A stretch of DNA of 8,476 nucleotides from Deltaproteobacteria bacterium. GTDB lineage: Bacteria; Myxococcota; Myxococcia; Myxococcales; Myxococcaceae. The DNA lies in contig VGRA01000083.1 in assembly GCA_016875515.1 (NCBI GenBank), positions 1-8,476 on the forward strand. The letters are read 5' to 3'. Positions within the stretch are counted from its first letter, which is position 1. Every line of letters starts with the position of its first letter. A program made the translations under genes and the position numbers. Below are positions 4,808 to 8,476 of this stretch, in pieces. The notes below the pieces were generated by a model. The model searched no databases, was not told where the DNA came from, and saw only the letters and a program-made list of their open reading frames with translations.

Positions 4808-7800
4808 GTGTTCCCCCAGCGCCTCCTCGCGCGGCTCGCACCGGGCGCGCGCATCCCCACCACCGGCCTGCGCGGCGCCTCCCGCGCCTGGCTGCTCGCC
4901 CAACTTGCCGAGGCGTCCGGCCGCAAGGTGGCCTGCATCACCGCGGACGACGACGCGGCCGAGGCGCTCGCCACGGACCTCCGGCTCTTCTTCGGCGGCC
5001 GCGGCGCGCCGGACGCCCCCACGGTGCTGTACCTGCCCGAGGACGAGGTGCTGCCGTGGGACGCGCTCACCCCGCGCCCCGCCACTGTCGCGGAGCGGAT
5101 GGGGACGCTGTTCCACCTGCGGACCGGCGGCGGCCAGGCGGTGGTGATGTCGGCCCGCACCGCGGCGCGGAGGGTCATTCCTCCGCCTGTGGTGGCGGCG
5201 CTGTCGGACGAGGTGAAGGTGGGCGAGGAGCGGGACCGGGATGGGCTCGCCCGGAGGCTCACGGAGCTGGGCTACCTGTCCTCGCCGCTGGTGGAGGACG
5301 TGGGCACCTTCTCCGTCCGCGGGGACCTGGTGGACCTGTACTCCCCGCTCTACGACAAGCCGGTGCGGCTGGAGTTCTTTGGCGACACGGTGGAGAGCCT
5401 CCGCGCGTTCGACCCGGAGAGCCAGCGCACCGTGACGTCGCTCAAGTGCGTGAAGCTGGCCCCTGCGCGCGAGCTGCTGCTGAACGACACCACGCGCCGC
5501 GCCGCCGAGGCCACGCTGCGCGCGCTGGGCGAGGCGCACGACATCCCCACCCCGAAGCTGCGCGAGCGCATCGAGCGGCTGCGGGACGGCCTCTCCACTG
5601 AGGGGCTCCCGCCGCTGCTGCCCGGGCTGTTCGACGGCGGCCTGGGCGCGGTCACGGACTACCTGGCGCATTGGGCGAAGGCGCCGCCGCTGCTGTACCT
5701 GGACGACCCGGCCGGGCAGGAGCGCGCGCTCGAGTCCCTCGCCACCGAGGTGGAGCGGGCCCACGGCGACTACACCGCGCAGGGGGAGCTCTCCCTCCCC
5801 GCCGCGGCGCACTTCCTCTCGCACGAGGCTCTCACCCGGGCGCTCGCGGCCTTCCCCGCTTTCGAGGGCGGCGGCCTCTCCTTCACGGACGGCTCCGAGG
5901 CGCCGGAGGCCTCGGGGTACGGCTCCACGCGCGCCCTGCGCGAGGCCATCCTCGGCCACCACGGAGAGGAGGGGGCGCTCAGCCCGCTCGTGGAGAAGCT
6001 GCAGGCCTGGCGCGAGGCCAGGGTGGGCGTGGCCGTGGCCTGCGGCTCCGCGGGCCAGGCGGACCGGCTCAAGCGCCTGCTGCTGGAGCGGGACCTCACG
6101 GTGAAGGTCCACAAGGGGCCGCCGGGGAAGGTGTCCGGGCTGCACGACGGCAAGGTGGCCGCCCACCTCTACCCGGTGGAGGCGTCCGAGGGCTTCGAGG
6201 ACGCGGCGGCGGGCTTTGCGCTGCTGTCGGACGTGGACATCTTCGGGGCGCGCGCGCGGCGCAAGGCCCGGGTGCGCAAGTCCGACAACCCGTTTCTCGC
6301 CGGCTTCAAGGACCTGGAGCCGGGGAACCTGGTGGTGCACAAGGACTTCGGCATCGCCCGGTACGCCGGGCTGAAGAAGATGGACGTGGGCGGCGTGCCG
6401 TCCGACTTCCTCGTGCTCGAGTACGCCGGGCGCGACAAGGTGTACCTCCCCGTCAGCCGCATGCGGCTGCTTCAGAAGTTCAGCGGCGGGGACCCCTCGA
6501 AGGTCTCGCTGGACAAGCTGGGGAGCGAGAGCTGGGAGAAGACGAAGGCGCGGGTGAAGGAGCAGTTGCTGCAGGTGGCAGCGGAGCTCATCCGGCTCTA
6601 CGCCGCGCGCCGCGCCCACCCCGGCCACGCCTTCACCGTGCCCAACCGCTACTTCCGCCAGTTCGAGGCGGACTTCGAATTCGAGGAGACGGAGGACCAG
6701 GCCAAGGCCATCGAGCAGGTGCTCGCGGACATGCACTCTCCCGTGCCCATGGACCGGCTGGTGTGCGGGGACGTGGGCTACGGCAAGACGGAGGTGGCGC
6801 TGCGGGCGGCGTTCCTCGCCACGCTGGACCACAAGCAGGTGGCGGTGCTGGTGCCCACCACGGTGCTCGCCCACCAGCACTTCCTGTCCTTCAAGAGGCG
6901 CTTCAAGGACTACCCCGTCAACCTGGACTGGGTCTCCGGCATGCGGACGGTGGAGGAGAACCGCGAGGTGCTCCGCAAGGCGGCCGAGGGGCGCGTGGAC
7001 GTGGTCCTCGGCACGCACAAGCTCCTGGGCAAGGACGTCTCGTTCAAGGACCTGGGGCTGGTGGTGGTGGACGAGGAGCAGCGCTTCGGCGTGAGGCAGA
7101 AGGAGGCGCTCAAGCGGCTCAAGACGCAGGTGGACGTTCTGACGCTGACAGCCACCCCCATCCCGCGCACGCTCAACATGGCGCTGGGCGGCGTGAGGGA
7201 TCTCTCCCTCATCACCACGCCGCCCGCGGACCGGCGCGCCATCCGCACCTTCGTGCAGAAGTTCGACACGGCGAAAATCGCCGAGGCGCTGCGGCAGGAG
7301 GCGGCGCGGGGCGGCCAGTCCTACTTCGTCCACAACCGGGTGCAGTCCATCGCCTCCATGCACAAGCTGCTGAGGGAGCTCTGCCCCGAGCTCTCCATCG
7401 GCGTGGCCCACGGGCAGATGGCGGAGGGGAAGCTGGAGCAGGTGATGGCCGAGTTCGTGGAGCGCAAACACCACGTGCTCTTGTGTACCGCCATCATCGA
7501 GGCGGGCATCGACATCCCGTCCGCCAACACCATGGTGGTCAACCGCGCGGACCAGTTCGGCCTGTCGCAGCTGTACCAGCTGCGCGGGCGGGTGGGCCGC
7601 AGCCGCGAGCGCGCCTACGCGTGGCTGCTCGTCCCGCCGGGGCGCGCGGTCACGAAGGACGCGCAGCGGCGGCTGGAGGTGCTGCAGGCCTTCACCGAGC
7701 TGGGGGCCGGCTTCCAGGTGGCCAGCCAGGACCTGGACATCCGCGGCGCGGGCAGCCTGCTGGGCTCGGAGCAGTCCGGCGCCATCGAGGCCATTGGCTT

Positions 7801-8320
7801 CGAGCTCTACACGCAGCTGCTGGAGGAGGCCGTGGCGGAGCTGCGCGGGGAGCCGCTGCGCGAGGAGATAGAGCCGGACGTGCAGCTGCCCGTCCCCGCC
7901 CTCATCCCGGACGACTACGTGCCGGACGTCCACCAGCGGCTCTTGCTCTACAAGCGCTTCGCGGATGCCGCCTCCCCCGAGGCGCTCGAGGAACTGCGCG
8001 GGGAGCTGGTGGACCGCTTCGGCGAGGTTCCCGAGGAGGTGGAGCACCTGCAAGAGGTGATGGGGCTCAAGGGCGAGCTGCGGGACCTGCGCCTGCGCGG
8101 GCTGGACGGGGGCCCGGGCAAGCTGGTGGTGACGCTGGGCACCGCCCCGCGGCTGGACGGCACGAAGCTGGCCCGCTTCGCGGCGCGCAGCGGCGGGACG
8201 TGGCGGCTCTCCCCGGACATGAAGCTCTCGGTGAAGGTGCCACCGCTGCTCAAGGGCGCCGCCCTGCTGGGGGAGGCCCGCAAGGTGCTGGCGGACCTGG
8301 GGCGTTGTGCGGTTGAATAA
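4808..8320 (+). CDS. mfd: Transcription-repair coupling factor (Mfd)
   Basis: A full-length 1170-residue Mfd, the ATPase that pushes RNA polymerase off lesions and recruits UvrA for nucleotide excision repair. Domains in order: UvrB-like N-terminal module (about 1-340) with a degenerate P-loop (GLRGASRA), LPEDEVLPWDALTPRPATVAERM, and a UvrA-binding strand where Arg171, Arg187 and Phe191 match E. coli Mfd R165, R181 and F185; a variable region; the CarD/CdnL-like RNA-polymerase-interacting domain (about 502-560, LEPGNLVVHKDFGIARYAG and YLPVSRMRLL); a RecG-type translocase (about 600-990) with Walker A GDVGYGKTE (Lys660), Walker B DEEQRFG (Asp755), TAT motif (781-783), AGIDIPSA (899 on) and QLRGRVGRS (Gln924 on); the TRG motif GFQVASQDLDIRGAG (968-982); and the C-terminal D7 domain to a TAA. 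All key residues are present, so it should be functional. Start chosen at GTG 4808 from its ribosome site; ATG 4796 would add four residues. The frame stays open far upstream, but that part is antisense to the barrel gene and has no Mfd similarity. Confidence 0.97.
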   Translation: MFPQRLLARLAPGARIPTTGLRGASRAWLLAQLAEASGRKVACITADDDAAEALATDLRLFFGGRGAPDAPTVLYLPEDEVLPWDALTPRPATVAERMGTLFHLRTGGGQAVVMSARTAARRVIPPPVVAALSDEVKVGEERDRDGLARRLTELGYLSSPLVEDVGTFSVRGDLVDLYSPLYDKPVRLEFFGDTVESLRAFDPESQRTVTSLKCVKLAPARELLLNDTTRRAAEATLRALGEAHDIPTPKLRERIERLRDGLSTEGLPPLLPGLFDGGLGAVTDYLAHWAKAPPLLYLDDPAGQERALESLATEVERAHGDYTAQGELSLPAAAHFLSHEALTRALAAFPAFEGGGLSFTDGSEAPEASGYGSTRALREAILGHHGEEGALSPLVEKLQAWREARVGVAVACGSAGQADRLKRLLLERDLTVKVHKGPPGKVSGLHDGKVAAHLYPVEASEGFEDAAAGFALLSDVDIFGARARRKARVRKSDNPFLAGFKDLEPGNLVVHKDFGIARYAGLKKMDVGGVPSDFLVLEYAGRDKVYLPVSRMRLLQKFSGGDPSKVSLDKLGSESWEKTKARVKEQLLQVAAELIRLYAARRAHPGHAFTVPNRYFRQFEADFEFEETEDQAKAIEQVLADMHSPVPMDRLVCGDVGYGKTEVALRAAFLATLDHKQVAVLVPTTVLAHQHFLSFKRRFKDYPVNLDWVSGMRTVEENREVLRKAAEGRVDVVLGTHKLLGKDVSFKDLGLVVVDEEQRFGVRQKEALKRLKTQVDVLTLTATPIPRTLNMALGGVRDLSLITTPPADRRAIRTFVQKFDTAKIAEALRQEAARGGQSYFVHNRVQSIASMHKLLRELCPELSIGVAHGQMAEGKLEQVMAEFVERKHHVLLCTAIIEAGIDIPSANTMVVNRADQFGLSQLYQLRGRVGRSRERAYAWLLVPPGRAVTKDAQRRLEVLQAFTELGAGFQVASQDLDIRGAGSLLGSEQSGAIEAIGFELYTQLLEEAVAELRGEPLREEIEPDVQLPVPALIPDDYVPDVHQRLLLYKRFADAASPEALEELRGELVDRFGEVPEEVEHLQEVMGLKGELRDLRLRGLDGGPGKLVVTLGTAPRLDGTKLARFAARSGGTWRLSPDMKLSVKVPPLLKGAALLGEARKVLADLGRCAVE

Positions 8321-8327
8321 GACACCC

Positions 8328-8476
8328 ATGGAACGAGATGACGCCGGACGCGCGGAGGTGAAGCGAGCGGTCACCGCGCCGGGCGGGGCCGTGGACCCAC
8401 AGGTGCTGGAGGCGCTCCACGCAGGGGACGCCGTGGCCAGCGCGGTGCTCGCCGAGTGGGCGGCGCTGGTCCGGAC
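8328..8476 (+). CDS. Unrecognised protein, N-terminal 49 codons only
   Basis: An ATG lies 7 bp after the mfd stop and the frame stays open to the window edge. The visible peptide starts MERDDAGRAEVKRAV and continues with a helical stretch around LEALHAGDAVASAVLAEWAALV. There is no signal peptide or membrane segment in the visible part. The opening is charged and flexible, then becomes amphipathic helix. I do not recognise the family. The short spacing suggests co-transcription with mfd. No strong ribosome site precedes the ATG; a GTG in frame at 8358 is an alternative start. Codon use resembles the neighbours. Confidence 0.6.
   Translation, partial: MERDDAGRAEVKRAVTAPGGAVDPQVLEALHAGDAVASAVLAEWAALVR

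Noticed and set aside
6311..6484. Separate CarD/CdnL-type transcription regulator
   Set aside because: The CarD-like sequence is in frame within mfd and is its normal polymerase-interacting domain, not a separate gene.
5671..8316. Second long plus-strand frame inside mfd
   Set aside because: Gly/Ala/Arg-rich product typical of a shifted frame in GC-rich DNA; the overlapping mfd frame has all motifs, so there is no sign of a true overlapping gene.
4781..8374. Very long open frame on the minus strand opposite mfd
   Set aside because: It mirrors mfd codons with G/C at third positions, which rarely give stops in that antisense frame; its Leu/His/Arg/Gln-rich product shows no domain.
1..8476. 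Mobile element, phage, CRISPR, toxin-antitoxin or defence island
   Set aside because: No transposase, integrase, direct or inverted terminal repeats, repeat-spacer pattern, or small toxin-like gene pair; base and codon use look uniform across the window.

Overview
The window looks like ordinary, densely coding chromosome from a high-GC deltaproteobacterial-type organism, most likely a myxobacterium (Myxococcota, Cystobacter/Archangium/Myxococcus side). Three things point there: the very strong G/C bias at third codon positions, a secreted alpha/beta-hydrolase-like protein of the GISQG type that I associate with myxobacterial genomes, and a glycosyltransferase-like/methyltransferase fusion. 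The placement is inference from protein style; there is no rRNA or other phylogenetic marker apart from Mfd.

Layout from left to right. (1) 2-1396 (+): the 3' part of a probably exported alpha/beta-hydrolase-fold protein, running in from the left edge. (2) 1412-2389 (-): an uncharacterised nucleotidyltransferase of the NTP_transf_5 type, convergent with the hydrolase; only 15 bp lie between the two stop codons, filled largely by a 12-bp perfect palindrome. (3) 2455-3762 (+): a two-domain protein, a degenerate family-2 glycosyltransferase-like domain followed by a class I SAM-dependent methyltransferase, divergent from the nucleotidyltransferase across about 65 bp. (4) 3782-4771 (-): an exported, probably outer-membrane beta-barrel protein resembling DUF481, convergent with the methyltransferase (19 bp gap). 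(5) 4808-8320 (+): full-length mfd, the transcription-repair coupling factor, divergent from the barrel gene across about 36 bp. (6) 8328-8476 (+): the first 49 codons of an unrecognised gene, 7 bp behind mfd and probably co-transcribed with it.

The strands alternate almost gene by gene, so apart from mfd and the ORF behind it there is no obvious operon and no strong reason to link the products in one pathway. The nucleotidyltransferase and the glycosyltransferase-like/methyltransferase protein share a divergent control region and both belong to families met in surface-polysaccharide or small-molecule tailoring loci, so a shared role is possible but unproven. Mfd is a housekeeping DNA-repair ATPase: it displaces RNA polymerase stalled at lesions and recruits UvrA.

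I found no tRNA, rRNA, CRISPR array, transposase, integrase, attachment site or phage gene, and there is no non-coding stretch longer than about 70 bp. The most noteworthy points are catalytic motifs that appear altered: the glycosyltransferase-like domain lacks its metal-binding DxD, and the nucleotidyltransferase has E-x-D where D-x-D is usual. I do not see a convincing new multi-gene system here.
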